Source of the DNA: an uncultured Alsobacter sp.
Lineage (GTDB): Bacteria; Pseudomonadota; Alphaproteobacteria; Rhizobiales; Beijerinckiaceae
Length of the DNA stretch: 64,000 nucleotides
NCBI RefSeq assembly: GCF_945952055.1
Contig: NZ_CAMFHB010000020.1
Span: forward strand, 41,285 to 105,284
Direction: 5' to 3'
The position numbers and the translations under genes were made by a program. The number at the start of each line of letters is the position of its first letter. Position 1 is the stretch's first letter. The notes below the pieces were generated by a model, which worked only from the letters and a program-made list of their open reading frames with translations, was not told the DNA's origin and did not search any database. This document shows positions 46,726-55,287 of this stretch, piece by piece.

Positions 46726-49720
46726 CGAGGCGGCTCCCGGCCTTGTCGAAGAAGATGGGCTCTGTGACCGTCACCGCGATGGCGCCGGACGGCATGGGCA
46801 CGTAGAGCGTCTCGCCGATGCGCGCCCGCCCGCCCGAGACGAGGGCCATGGCGATGGAGCGTCCGAGCGTCGGGCTCGCATAGGCCGAGGTGACGTGGCC
46901 CAGCGCCGGCCGGCCCTGCACGGGCGCGGCCTCGGCGGTGATCTGCGCGCCTTCCTCCAACACCACGCCCGCGTCGCTCGTCATCAGGCCGACGAGCTGC
47001 TTGCGGTCGGGCTTGGCCATGTCGGGCCGCGCCAGCGAGCGCTTGCCGACGAAGTCGGGCTTGGCCTTGCCGATGGCCCAGTCGAGGCCGAGGTCGTTCG
47101 GCGTCACCGTGCCGTCGGTCTCCTGGCCGACGATGATGTAGCCCTTTTCGGCGCGCAGCACGTGCATGGTCTCGGTGCCGTAGGGCACCATGCCGTGCGC
47201 CTCGCCGGCCTTCCACACCGCCTCCCACACGGCCGGGCCATGCTCGGCCGGCACGTTGATCTCGAAGCCGAGCTCACCGGTGAAGCTGACCCGGAAGAGA
47301 CGCGTGGGCACGCCGCAGATCGTCCCGAGGCGCACGCTCATGTGCGGCATGGCGGCGGGCGAGAGGTCGATGCCTTCGACGAGCGGCGCGATCACCTCGC
47401 GCGCCTTCGGTCCCTGGACGGCGATGACCGCCCACTGCTCGGTGGTGGAGGTGAGCCAGACCTTGAGCTCGGGGAACTCGGTCTGCAGATAATCCTCCAT
47501 GTGGGCGAGCACGCGCGGCGCGCCGCCCGTGGTCGTCGTGACGTGGAAACGGTCGGGCGCCAGGCGGCCGATGACGCCGTCGTCCATCACGAAGCCGGCT
47601 TCGTTGAGCATCAGGCCGTAGCGGCAGCGCCCGGGCTCGAGCTTGGTCCAGGGGTTGGTGTAGAGCCGGTTCATGAACTCGGCCGCGTCCGGCCCGACGA
47701 CCTCGATCTTACCGAGCGTCGAGGCGTCGAACAGGCCGACGGAGGCCCGCACCGCCTTGCACTCGCGCTCGACGGCGGCATGCATGGTCTCGCCCGGCTT
47801 AGGGAAGTACCAGGCGCGCTTCCACATGCCGACGTCCTCGAACGCCGCGCCGCGGGCCTGCGCCCAGGCGTGCGAGGGCGTGCGGCGGATCGGATCGAAG
47901 AGGTCGCCGCGGGAGTGGCCGGCGAAGGTGCCGAAGGTCACGGGCGTATAGGGCGGACGGAAGGTGGTGAGACCGACCTCGGGGATCGCCTTGCCCATCG
48001 TCTCGGCGGCAATGGCGAGGCCGTTCATGTTCGACGTCTTGCCCTGGTCCGTCGCCATGCCGGTCGTGGTGTAGCGCTTCACGTGCTCGATGGAGCGGAA
48101 GCCCTCGCGCACGGCGAGCTTGATGTCCTTGGCGGTGACGTCGTTCTGGAAGTCGACGAAGGCCTTCACCTTGCGCACGTCGCGGTGGTGCGGCACGGCG
48201 CCCTGGTAGCCGCCGCGCGGCAGGATCTCGCCGGCGACGCCGGGCACAGCCGTCTCGGTGGCCCCCTTGCCGCAGGCCTTCGCCGCCGCCGTTCCGGCCG
48301 CCACGCCCTGGGCGAGCGCGTCGGCGAGGCCGAAGCTGCCGCCGCAGGCGCCGACGCTGTGCTCGTTGGAGGCCCTGTCGCCCGGCACGTAGATCTGGCG
48401 CTCGGCGTCGAAGCGGACTTTTCCGCGCATCTGCGAATAGAGATGCACCGACGGCGTCCAGCCGCCCGCCATCAACACCAGGTCGCAGCTCAACTGGCCG
48501 GCCGGGTTGACGAGGCCGTTCGAGGCGATGGTGCCGACCTCCACGCCCGTGGCGCGCAGCCGCCCCTTCACGCCCGTGACGACCGCGCCCGTGCGCACCG
48601 GCAGGTTCGCCGCGCGCGCGGCGTCGATCCCGGGGCCGTTCGCCTCCGAGCGCATGTCGACGATGGCGGCGATCTCGACACCGCCGCGGGCGAGGTCGAC
48701 CGCGGCACCGTAGCCGCTGTCGCAGGCCGTGAAGATCACGGCGCGCGCGCCGGGCTTCGCGCCGAAGCGGTTCAGGTAGGTGCGGGCGGCCGAGGCCAGC
48801 ATCACGCCCGGCCGGTCGTTCTCCGGGAACACGAGGGGACGTTCGATGGCGCCCGTCGCCAGCACGACCTCGCGGGTGCGCACCTTCCACAGCCGCTCGC
48901 GGGCGGCCTTGGGGTCGGGCACCGGCATGTGGTCGGTGAGCCGCTGGGCGAGGCCGAAGAAGTTCTGGGCATAGGCGCCGAAGCACTGCGTGCGGGTGAG
49001 CACCGTGACGTTGGCAAGGCCCGCCAGTTCGGCCGCGGCCTTGGCGGCCCACTCGGCGGCCGGCAGGCCGTCGATGGTGGCCGAAGCGTCCGAGAGGAGG
49101 CTGCCGCCGAGGTCGGGCTGCTCGTCGGCGAGGATCACCCTGGCGCCAGCCCGGCCGGCGGCCAGCGCGGCCGACAGGCCAGCGGCGCCGGCGCCCACGA
49201 CGAGCACGTCGCAGAAGGCGTAGCGGTGGCTGTAGTGGTCGGGATCGGGCTGCTCCGGCGCCTTTCCGAGGCCGGCGGCGCGGCGGATGATCGGCTCGTA
49301 CAGGTCCTTCCACGCCGAGGGCGGGTTCATGAAGGTCTTGTAGTAGAAGCCGGACGCGAAGACGCCCGCCGGCACGAGATCGTTGACTTCGCCCACGTCC
49401 ATGGCGAGCGAGGGCCAGCGGTTCTGGCTCTCGGCCACGAGCCCGTCGTAGAGCTCGACCTGGGTGGCGCGCAGGTTCGGCGTGTAGCGCCCGCCGCGGC
49501 CGACGCCGACCAGGGCGTTCGGCTCTTCCGCTCCGGCGGCGATGGGGCCGCGCGGGCGGTGGTACTTGAACGAGCGGCCCATCAGGTGGACGCCGTTGGC
49601 GATCAGCGCCGAGGCCAGCGTGTCGCCGGGGTGGCCAGTGTAGGACTGGCCGTCGAAGGTGAAGCGGAGGGTGCGCGCGCGGTCGATGCGGCCGCCCTGC
49701 GCGGTGCGGAAGGACGTCAC
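46718..49720 (-). CDS. soxA: sarcosine oxidase subunit alpha
   Basis: Largest subunit (1000 aa) of heterotetrameric sarcosine oxidase, which oxidises sarcosine to glycine and passes the methyl group to tetrahydrofolate. Order: N-terminal ferredoxin-like domain (TLRFTFDGQSYTGHPGDTLA), an NAD-binding Rossmann domain (VLVVGAGAAGLSAALAAGRA at about 172), and a C-terminal aminomethyltransferase (GCV_T) half with GELGFEINVPAEHGPAVWEA. GTG 49720 overlaps the soxD stop (GTGA), giving a normal length. Cytoplasmic. Confidence 0.95.
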   Translation of the reverse strand: MTSFRTAQGGRIDRARTLRFTFDGQSYTGHPGDTLASALIANGVHLMGRSFKYHRPRGPIAAGAEEPNALVGVGRGGRYTPNLRATQVELYDGLVAESQNRWPSLAMDVGEVNDLVPAGVFASGFYYKTFMNPPSAWKDLYEPIIRRAAGLGKAPEQPDPDHYSHRYAFCDVLVVGAGAAGLSAALAAGRAGARVILADEQPDLGGSLLSDASATIDGLPAAEWAAKAAAELAGLANVTVLTRTQCFGAYAQNFFGLAQRLTDHMPVPDPKAARERLWKVRTREVVLATGAIERPLVFPENDRPGVMLASAARTYLNRFGAKPGARAVIFTACDSGYGAAVDLARGGVEIAAIVDMRSEANGPGIDAARAANLPVRTGAVVTGVKGRLRATGVEVGTIASNGLVNPAGQLSCDLVLMAGGWTPSVHLYSQMRGKVRFDAERQIYVPGDRASNEHSVGACGGSFGLADALAQGVAAGTAAAKACGKGATETAVPGVAGEILPRGGYQGAVPHHRDVRKVKAFVDFQNDVTAKDIKLAVREGFRSIEHVKRYTTTGMATDQGKTSNMNGLAIAAETMGKAIPEVGLTTFRPPYTPVTFGTFAGHSRGDLFDPIRRTPSHAWAQARGAAFEDVGMWKRAWYFPKPGETMHAAVERECKAVRASVGLFDASTLGKIEVVGPDAAEFMNRLYTNPWTKLEPGRCRYGLMLNEAGFVMDDGVIGRLAPDRFHVTTTTGGAPRVLAHMEDYLQTEFPELKVWLTSTTEQWAVIAVQGPKAREVIAPLVEGIDLSPAAMPHMSVRLGTICGVPTRLFRVSFTGELGFEINVPAEHGPAVWEAVWKAGEAHGMVPYGTETMHVLRAEKGYIIVGQETDGTVTPNDLGLDWAIGKAKPDFVGKRSLARPDMAKPDRKQLVGLMTSDAGVVLEEGAQITAEAAPVQGRPALGHVTSAYASPTLGRSIAMALVSGGRARIGETLYVPMPSGAIAVTVTEPIFFDKAGSRLDV

Positions 49721-50001
49721 GGCTTCACCTCCGGGCGGGGCTCGCCGGCCTTGTAGGTCACCACGAAACGGTCCGTGACCGTGTGGCGGATCGCGTTGAA
49801 GAAGCGCCCGCAGCCGGACGTGTGGCGCCAGCGCTCGGCGTGCAGGCCCTTCGGGTTGGTGCGCATGTAGAGGAACTCGGCCCAGCTCTCGTCGCTTTCG
49901 GCCATCGGGTTCACCGGGCGCGCGACGTGGGCCTCGCCACCGTAGCGGAACTCGAGCTCCGGGCGGTCCATCTCGCAATAGGGGCAGCGGATCAGCAGCA
50001 T
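49717..50001 (-). CDS. soxD: sarcosine oxidase subunit delta
   Basis: Zinc-binding delta subunit (94 aa). Zinc ligands are visible as Cys6 and Cys9 in MLLIRCPYCEMDRPELEF and the later HTSGCGRFFN. ATG 50001 lies behind aggagatcg. Its stop overlaps the soxA GTG start. It is preceded by a 112-bp spacer from soxB that contains two hairpins. Confidence 0.93.
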   Translation of the reverse strand: MLLIRCPYCEMDRPELEFRYGGEAHVARPVNPMAESDESWAEFLYMRTNPKGLHAERWRHTSGCGRFFNAIRHTVTDRFVVTYKAGEPRPEVKP

Positions 50002-50015
50002 GGGGCGATCTCCTG

Positions 50016-50062
50016 GAGCATGCTGCGAAAAGGTGGAAACCGGCTTTTCGCAAAGAGCATGC
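50016..50062. repeat. inverted repeat between soxB and soxD
   Basis: A dyad with gcatgct-gcgaaaag on the left and cttttcgc-agagcatgc (with small interruptions) on the right, about 47 bp in all. This gagcatg...aaaag...ctttt...catgc pattern recalls a common short palindromic repeat in Rhizobiales genomes. It lies just upstream of soxD. Confidence 0.65.
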
Positions 50063-50077
50063 GACCAACATGAAAAC

Positions 50078-50115
50078 AGAGCACGTCGCGGTCCCCTGGG
50101 ACCGCGACGTGCTCT
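50078..50115 (-). terminator. 18-bp perfect hairpin with T-rich tail after soxB
   Basis: On the minus strand, directly at the soxB stop, comes a perfect 18-bp stem (agagcacgtcgcggtccc paired with gggaccgcgacgtgctct) with a 2-nt centre, followed by gttttcatg. It looks like a strong Rho-independent terminator or attenuator inside the sox operon, though the T run is short (4 T). The structure might also stabilise the soxB transcript 3-prime end. Confidence 0.65.
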
Positions 50116-51364
50116 AGTGCGCGACGGCGGCTGCGGCCGCCTCGTCGATGAGCCGGCCGGTGCGGAACCGGTCCAGCGTGAAGCCGGCATTGATCGGGTG
50201 GGGCTCGCCGGTGGCGACCGTGTGGGCGAAGACGTGGCCCGACCCCGGCGTCGCCTTGAAGCCGCCGGTGCCCCAGCCGCAGTTGACGAAGAGGCCGGGC
50301 ACCGGCGTCTTGCCGATGATCGGCGAGCGGTCCGGCGTCACGTCGACGATGCCGCCCCAGTTGCGCAGCATGCGCATGCGCCGCACCACCGGGAACAGCT
50401 CGCAGATGGCGTCGAGCGTATGCGAGGCGATGTGCAGGCCGCCGGTCTGCGAATAGGACGTGTAGGCGTCCGTTCCGGCGCCGATGACCAGTTCGCCCTT
50501 GTCGGATTGCGACATGTAGGCGTGGATGGTGTTCGACATCACCACGCAGGGCATGATCGGCTTGATCGGCTCGGAGACGAGGGCCTGCAGCGGGTAGCTC
50601 TCGAGCGGCATGCGCACGCCGGCCATGCCCATCACTACGCTGGTGTGGCCGGCCGCGACCACGCCGATCTTCTTGGTGCGGATGGTGCCGCGCGAGGTCT
50701 CCAGCGCCTCCACCGCGCCGTCGGCGCCGCGCCGGATGGCGGTGACCTCGCAGTTCTGGATGATGTCGACGCCGAGCGCGCTCGCCGCGCGGGCATAGCC
50801 CCAGGCCACCGCGTCATGGCGGGCGACGCCGCCACGGCGCTGCAGGGCGGCGCCGATGATGGGGTAGCGGATCCTCGGGTCGGTGTTGAGGATCGGGCAG
50901 AAGGCCTTGGCCTGCTCCGTCGTCAGCCACTCGTTGTCGATGCCCTGCAGCCGGTTGGCGTGCACGTGGCGCTTGAACACCTGCACGTCGTGGATGTTGT
51001 GGGCCAGCATCATGACGCCGCGGGGCGAGTACATGACGTTGTAGTCGAAATCCTGGGAGAGCCCCTCCCACAGCTTCATCGCGTGCTCGTAGAGCCCCTG
51101 GCTCTCTTCCCACAGGTAGTTCGAGCGGATGATGGTGGTGTTGCGCCCCGTGTTGCCGCCGCCGAGCCAGCCGCGCTCGACCACGGCGATGTTCCGCAGG
51201 CCGTGCTCCTTGGCCATGTAGTAGGCGGTGGCGAGCCCGTGCCCGCCGGCGCCCACGATCACGGCGTCATAGGCCGCCTTCGGTTCGGGCGAGCGCCACT
51301 GCTCGGGCCAGCCCTCGTTGCCCGCGAAGGCCTGGCGCAGGAGATTGATGAAGCCGAAGCGCAT
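50114..51364 (-). CDS. soxB: sarcosine oxidase subunit beta
   Basis: Catalytic subunit (416 aa) carrying FAD and covalent FMN, where sarcosine is oxidised. N-terminal dinucleotide-binding motif AVIVGAGGHGLATAYYMAKE (about 34-53), then GNTGRNTTIIRSNYL, and near the C-terminus DRSPIIGKTPVPGLFVNCGW and GTGGFKATPGSGH. The gene leads the operon; promoter and regulator are not evident in the upstream 330 bp beyond the palindrome B4. Confidence 0.95.
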   Translation of the reverse strand: MRFGFINLLRQAFAGNEGWPEQWRSPEPKAAYDAVIVGAGGHGLATAYYMAKEHGLRNIAVVERGWLGGGNTGRNTTIIRSNYLWEESQGLYEHAMKLWEGLSQDFDYNVMYSPRGVMMLAHNIHDVQVFKRHVHANRLQGIDNEWLTTEQAKAFCPILNTDPRIRYPIIGAALQRRGGVARHDAVAWGYARAASALGVDIIQNCEVTAIRRGADGAVEALETSRGTIRTKKIGVVAAGHTSVVMGMAGVRMPLESYPLQALVSEPIKPIMPCVVMSNTIHAYMSQSDKGELVIGAGTDAYTSYSQTGGLHIASHTLDAICELFPVVRRMRMLRNWGGIVDVTPDRSPIIGKTPVPGLFVNCGWGTGGFKATPGSGHVFAHTVATGEPHPINAGFTLDRFRTGRLIDEAAAAAVAH

Positions 51365-51696
51365 GTGATGGATCCCCGTCGTGCGCCGCAGGATGCCCCG
51401 TGGGGCCGCTTCTCTCTAGAAGATTCGCGACGTGGGGATGGTATGGATGCGACGTTGGGGGAGAGGGGGGGTGAATCTTTGGTCGCGTGAATGGCAGTCC
51501 AGTTCAGGCCCACCTCTCGGACGTCATCCCCGGGCTTGGCCCGGGGACCCACGACTTTGCTTGCGCCATCCTCAAGTCGTGGGTGGCCGGGCCAAGCCCG
51601 GCCATGACGCGGAGAGGGTGGTGCAAGCTGGCCTAGCCGTAGCTTTACGTGTTCCGAGCAGGCCGCGTAGCGGCGTGTCGACCGACGCGCCATCCC
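51365..51696. other. intergenic region holding palindrome B4
   Basis: About 330 bp between soxB and the deacetylase-like gene. It includes the sox promoter region (51365-51470, with the dyad-like tctctagaagatt) and the extended palindrome copy at 51494-51638. No gene was seen. Confidence 0.55.
51494..51638. repeat. palindromic repeat, family B, copy 4, extended form flanking the sox operon
   Basis: Matches copy 3 (45924-46066) across the palindrome and both flanks (cagtccagttca left, gcaagctggc right) in the same orientation. The pair forms direct repeats of about 145 bp about 5.6 kb apart, enclosing soxG-A-D-B. Confidence 0.88.
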
Positions 51697-52587
51697 TCAG
51701 CCGCCGGTGATCGTCCCCTCCGGCAGCGCCATCGCGTGGCGCGCGATCTCGCCCGGCGTGGTCCACCAGACCGCTTCCCCGCCTTCCGCCTGCAGCGTCT
51801 GCAGGGCGCGGCGCAGGGGGCGGAGGCGGTGGGGTTGGCCGACGAGGTAGGGGTGCAGCGCGATGCCCATGACGAGCGCCTGGCCATAGGACTGCTCCAG
51901 CGTCTCGCGGAAGTGCTCGACGATCATGTTGGCGAAGGCCTCGCCCTCGATCTTGCGCCCCACGATCATCGGGATGTCGTTGAGCTCCTGCGGGTAGGGC
52001 ACCGACAGGATGCGGCCCTTGCGTGTCTTGAACCAGACGGGCTGGTCGTCGTGGCACCAGTCCAGGAGATAGGAGAAGCCTGCCTCCTGCAGAAGGTCCG
52101 GCGTGGCGTGGCTCTGGGAGATCCACGGGCCGAGCCAGCCGTCCGGGCGCCGGCCCTCGTGGGTGGCGATCACGCCGGCCGCTTCCTCGATCAGAGCGCG
52201 CTCGGCCGCCTCGTCGAGGATCCCCTGCCGCTCCGAGTTGGTCCGCCCGTGGCCGACCACCTCGTCGCCGCGGGCGCGGAACGAAGCCATGATCTCCGGC
52301 GCGTAGTCGTAGATGACGCTGTTGGGCAGCACGGCGCAGGGCAGGGCGAGCGCGTCCAGCATCTCCAGCATGCGCCACACCCCGACACGGTTGCCGTAGT
52401 CGCGCCAGGCGTAGTTCAGCACGTCGGGCTGCGGACCGCCCGGGGCGAGTTCCGCGCCGAGCCCTTCGCCGAAGGAGAAGTGCTCGACGTTGACGGCGAT
52501 GTAGACCGCCAGCCGCCGGCCCTCGGGCCAGGCGAAGGACGGGCGGGAGACGATGGCGGAGTAGGGGTAGCGGGCATGGTCGCGCAT
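51697..52587 (-). CDS. polysaccharide deacetylase-family amidohydrolase (PuuE/allantoinase-like)
   Basis: A 296-aa protein with the PuuE-type NodB fold: [53 protein letters not shown] and [20 protein letters not shown]. PuuE proteins act as metal-independent allantoinases; relatives are used on other cyclic or N-acyl substrates, so the substrate is open. ATG 52587 fits the conserved N-terminus; ATG 52626 would add 13 residues. It is divergent from sdaA and lies between palindrome copies 4 and 5. Confidence 0.83.
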   Translation of the reverse strand: MRDHARYPYSAIVSRPSFAWPEGRRLAVYIAVNVEHFSFGEGLGAELAPGGPQPDVLNYAWRDYGNRVGVWRMLEMLDALALPCAVLPNSVIYDYAPEIMASFRARGDEVVGHGRTNSERQGILDEAAERALIEEAAGVIATHEGRRPDGWLGPWISQSHATPDLLQEAGFSYLLDWCHDDQPVWFKTRKGRILSVPYPQELNDIPMIVGRKIEGEAFANMIVEHFRETLEQSYGQALVMGIALHPYLVGQPHRLRPLRRALQTLQAEGGEAVWWTTPGEIARHAMALPEGTITGG

Positions 52588-52733
52588 GGGTTCGGTCTCG
52601 CAAAGCTTCGCCCGCGGCACAAGCAAGCCTCGCGCCGCAGGCGGTGTCGCAGGGCGGGGTCGCGATGTCGCTTTCGGGCCGAGGCGCGTTGAGGGCTTCG
52701 TGCATGCTGCGTCGACGTGCAGCGGGAGCGGCC

Positions 52734-54095
52734 ATGATCAGCGTCTTCGATCTCTTCAAGGTCGGCATCGGGCCGTCGTCCTCCCACACGGTGGGGCCCA
52801 TGCGCGCGGCCGCGTCCTTCGCGGCGCGGGCGGCGCGGCTTGCGCCGGCCCGCGTGACGGTGACGCTCTACGGCTCGCTCGCCTGGACCGGCCACGGCCA
52901 CGCCACCGACCGCGCCGTCGTCCTTGGGATCGCCGGCGAGGCGCCCGACACGGTCGATCCCGACCGGGCCGATGCGATCCTCGCCGCCGTCGCCTCCGGC
53001 CCGGGGCCGCTGCCCCTGGGGGGCGGACGGCCTGTCCCGTTCTCGTGGCAGCAGGACATCGTCTTCGACCGGGAGACGCAGCCGCCGCGCCACCCCAACA
53101 CGCTGCGCTTTGCCGCGCATGGAGCAGATGGTGCGCTGTTGGCCGAGGAGCGGTGGTGCTCGGTCGGCGGCGGCTTCGTGGTGCGCGAGGACGCCATGGA
53201 TGACGGAGCCGGCGCGGGCGCGTCGGTGCCGCATCCCTTCACCGACGCCGCCGATCTCCTCGCGCGGGCCGATGGCGCGGGGCTCTCCATCGCCGAACTG
53301 GTGATGGCCAACGAATGCGCCCTGCGGCCCCGCGCCGAGGTCGAGGCTCATCTCGACCGCGTCTCGACGGTGATGCTGTCGTGCATCGAGCGCGGCCTCG
53401 CCGCCCAGGGCGAACTTCCCGGCGGCCTCAAGGTGCGCCGGCGCGCGCCCGCCATCCACGCCCGCCTGGAGGCGGCGCGGCATGCCAACCTGCGGCCCGC
53501 CCACGAGATCATGGACCATGTCAGCGTCTTCGCCATGGCCGTGAACGAGGAGAACGCCGCCGGCGGGCGTGTCGTGACGGCGCCGACCAACGGGGCGGCC
53601 GGCGTGGTGCCGGCGGTGCTGCGCTACTACCGCGACTTTTGCCACGGCGCGACGAAGGAGGGCGTGGACACCTTCCTCCTCACCGCCACCGCCATCGGCG
53701 CGCTCTTCAAGATGAACGCCTCGATCTCCGGCGCCGAGGTCGGCTGCCAGGGCGAGGTGGGCGTCGCCTGCTCCATGGCCGCGGCCGGCCTCGCCGCCGC
53801 GCTCGGCGGCACCAACGCGCAGATCGAGAATGCCGCCGAGATCGGCATGGAGCATCACCTGGGCATGACCTGCGACCCCGTCGGCGGCCTCGTGCAGATC
53901 CCCTGCATCGAGCGCAACGCCTTCGGCGCCGTGAAGGCCATCAACGCCGCCTCCCTCGCCCTGCACGGCGACGGCACCCACCGCGTCAGCCTCGACCAGG
54001 TCATCGCCACCATGCGCCAGACCGGCGCCGACATGCACAGCAAGTACAAGGAAACGTCCCAGGGCGGCCTGGCGGTGAACTTCGTGGAGTGCTGA
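52734..54095 (+). CDS. sdaA: L-serine ammonia-lyase (L-serine dehydratase, iron-sulfur type)
   Basis: Single-chain L-serine dehydratase (453 aa) that deaminates serine to pyruvate. N-terminal beta domain begins [20 protein letters not shown]; the alpha domain has [40 protein letters not shown] and [20 protein letters not shown] with the cluster cysteines. In this neighbourhood it would use serine made from sarcosine-derived glycine. ATG 52734 follows gcgggagcggcc. Confidence 0.95.
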   Translation: MISVFDLFKVGIGPSSSHTVGPMRAAASFAARAARLAPARVTVTLYGSLAWTGHGHATDRAVVLGIAGEAPDTVDPDRADAILAAVASGPGPLPLGGGRPVPFSWQQDIVFDRETQPPRHPNTLRFAAHGADGALLAEERWCSVGGGFVVREDAMDDGAGAGASVPHPFTDAADLLARADGAGLSIAELVMANECALRPRAEVEAHLDRVSTVMLSCIERGLAAQGELPGGLKVRRRAPAIHARLEAARHANLRPAHEIMDHVSVFAMAVNEENAAGGRVVTAPTNGAAGVVPAVLRYYRDFCHGATKEGVDTFLLTATAIGALFKMNASISGAEVGCQGEVGVACSMAAAGLAAALGGTNAQIENAAEIGMEHHLGMTCDPVGGLVQIPCIERNAFGAVKAINAASLALHGDGTHRVSLDQVIATMRQTGADMHSKYKETSQGGLAVNFVEC

Positions 54096-54114
54096 GGGCC
54101 CAATCGTTTCCCTC

Positions 54115-54220
54115 CATCTCTCCGCGTCCTGGCCGGGCTTGGCCCGGCCATCCACGACTTTGCTGGGGGCGTCCTCAAGTCGTGGGTGCCCGGGCCAAGC
54201 CCGGGCATGACGTGCGGAGG
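54115..54220. repeat. palindromic repeat, family B, copy 5
   Basis: Begins ctccatctctccgcgtcctgg and contains ccgggcttggcccgg, ccacgactttgc, aagtcgtggg, cccgggccaagcccggg and catgacgtgcgg. It lies 19 bp after sdaA and, with copy 6, brackets the single hydrolase gene at 54289-55128 in the same direction. Confidence 0.88.
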
Positions 54221-54288
54221 GTTGGGAGCACTCAGGACAGGGACTGCAAGAGCTTGCCCTGCTCGCCAATCTGCCCAACCATTGATCC

Positions 54289-55128
54289 ATGAGCTTCTCC
54301 GACCTTCCGCCCCAGACCTCCATCAATCCCAACGCCGACGCCTATGCGGAGCGGTGTCTCGCGCTCTCGCGCGCGGTCGCGGAGAACGCGCGCGCCGTTC
54401 TCGACGTCCCCTACGGGCCGGACTACTGGCAGAAGCTCGACATCTACCGGCCTGACCGACCCGCGCAGGAGCCGCTCCCGGTTCTGCTGTTCTTCCATGG
54501 CGGCAACTTCACCCACGGCTACAAGGAGTGGTGCGGGTTCATGGCTCCGGCCGTGACGGCGTTTCCGGCCATCTTCGTGTCGGGCTCTTACCGGCTGGCG
54601 CCCGCAACATCGTACCGCGACATCCTGGGTGACGGGTTCGCCGCGCTCGCCTGGCTGCGGGAGAACATCGCCGCGCATGGCGGTGATCCCGGGCGCATCT
54701 TCATCGGCGGGCACTCGGCCGGCGCGCAGATGGTGGTGGAGATGGCGCTGCGCCACGAACGGCGCCGGCAGGCCGGGCTACCCGACGATGCGATCCGGGG
54801 CGTTCTGCCGATCAGCGGAAACTTCCGACGCCGCCTGGCGGACCTCGAGGCCGACGAGCGCCTCAGGCTGCCGCCCCACGTCCCCGACAGCCCGCTCGAG
54901 ATCGCCGGCAAAGCCTTCGCGCCGTTCTTCGTGACCTGGGGCGGACGGGAGAAGGAGCACGTGCTGGAGGCTGGCACGGCCTTCGTTTCCGCACTGGAAG
55001 CGGCCGGACAGGCGGTCGAGCATCACGTGTTCGAGGAGGACGACCACTTCTCCATCCACCTCAACACCGCGGATCCGCGCAACGCGTGGACGGTGAAGCT
55101 GCGGGACTGGATGGTGGGAACGCGCTAG
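54289..55128 (+). CDS. alpha/beta hydrolase (esterase / kynurenine-formamidase-like)
   Basis: A 279-aa cytoplasmic hydrolase. The oxyanion motif HGGN lies at residues 70-73, the nucleophile elbow GHSAG puts the serine at 143, and the C-terminal DDHFSIH supplies the histidine. The N-terminal PYGPDYWQKLDIYRPD is typical of carboxylesterase/formamidase members of this family. The natural substrate is unknown; the catabolic setting suggests an amide or ester. No signal peptide. Confidence 0.85.
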   Translation: MSFSDLPPQTSINPNADAYAERCLALSRAVAENARAVLDVPYGPDYWQKLDIYRPDRPAQEPLPVLLFFHGGNFTHGYKEWCGFMAPAVTAFPAIFVSGSYRLAPATSYRDILGDGFAALAWLRENIAAHGGDPGRIFIGGHSAGAQMVVEMALRHERRRQAGLPDDAIRGVLPISGNFRRRLADLEADERLRLPPHVPDSPLEIAGKAFAPFFVTWGGREKEHVLEAGTAFVSALEAAGQAVEHHVFEEDDHFSIHLNTADPRNAWTVKLRDWMVGTR

Positions 55129-55149
55129 ACAATCAGACTAGACCAGCAT

Positions 55150-55267
55150 CTCTCCGCCGTCCTGGCCGGGCTTGGCCCGGCCATCCACGACTTCGCTGGG
55201 AACGTGCAGGATTGCCCCGGCAAAGTCGTGGATGCCCGGGCCGAGCCCGGGCATGACGCGCGGAGGG
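55150..55267. repeat. palindromic repeat, family B, copy 6
   Basis: Contains ccgggcttggcccgg, ccacgacttcgctggg, a longer loop (aacgtgcaggattgccccgg), caaagtcgtgg, cccgggccgagcccggg and catgacgcgcgg. The loop is about 10 bp longer than in other copies. It is 22 bp after the hydrolase and 21 bp before the end of the convergent transport gene. Confidence 0.88.
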
Positions 55268-55287
55268 AGCTGAGCCGAAAACTCGGC

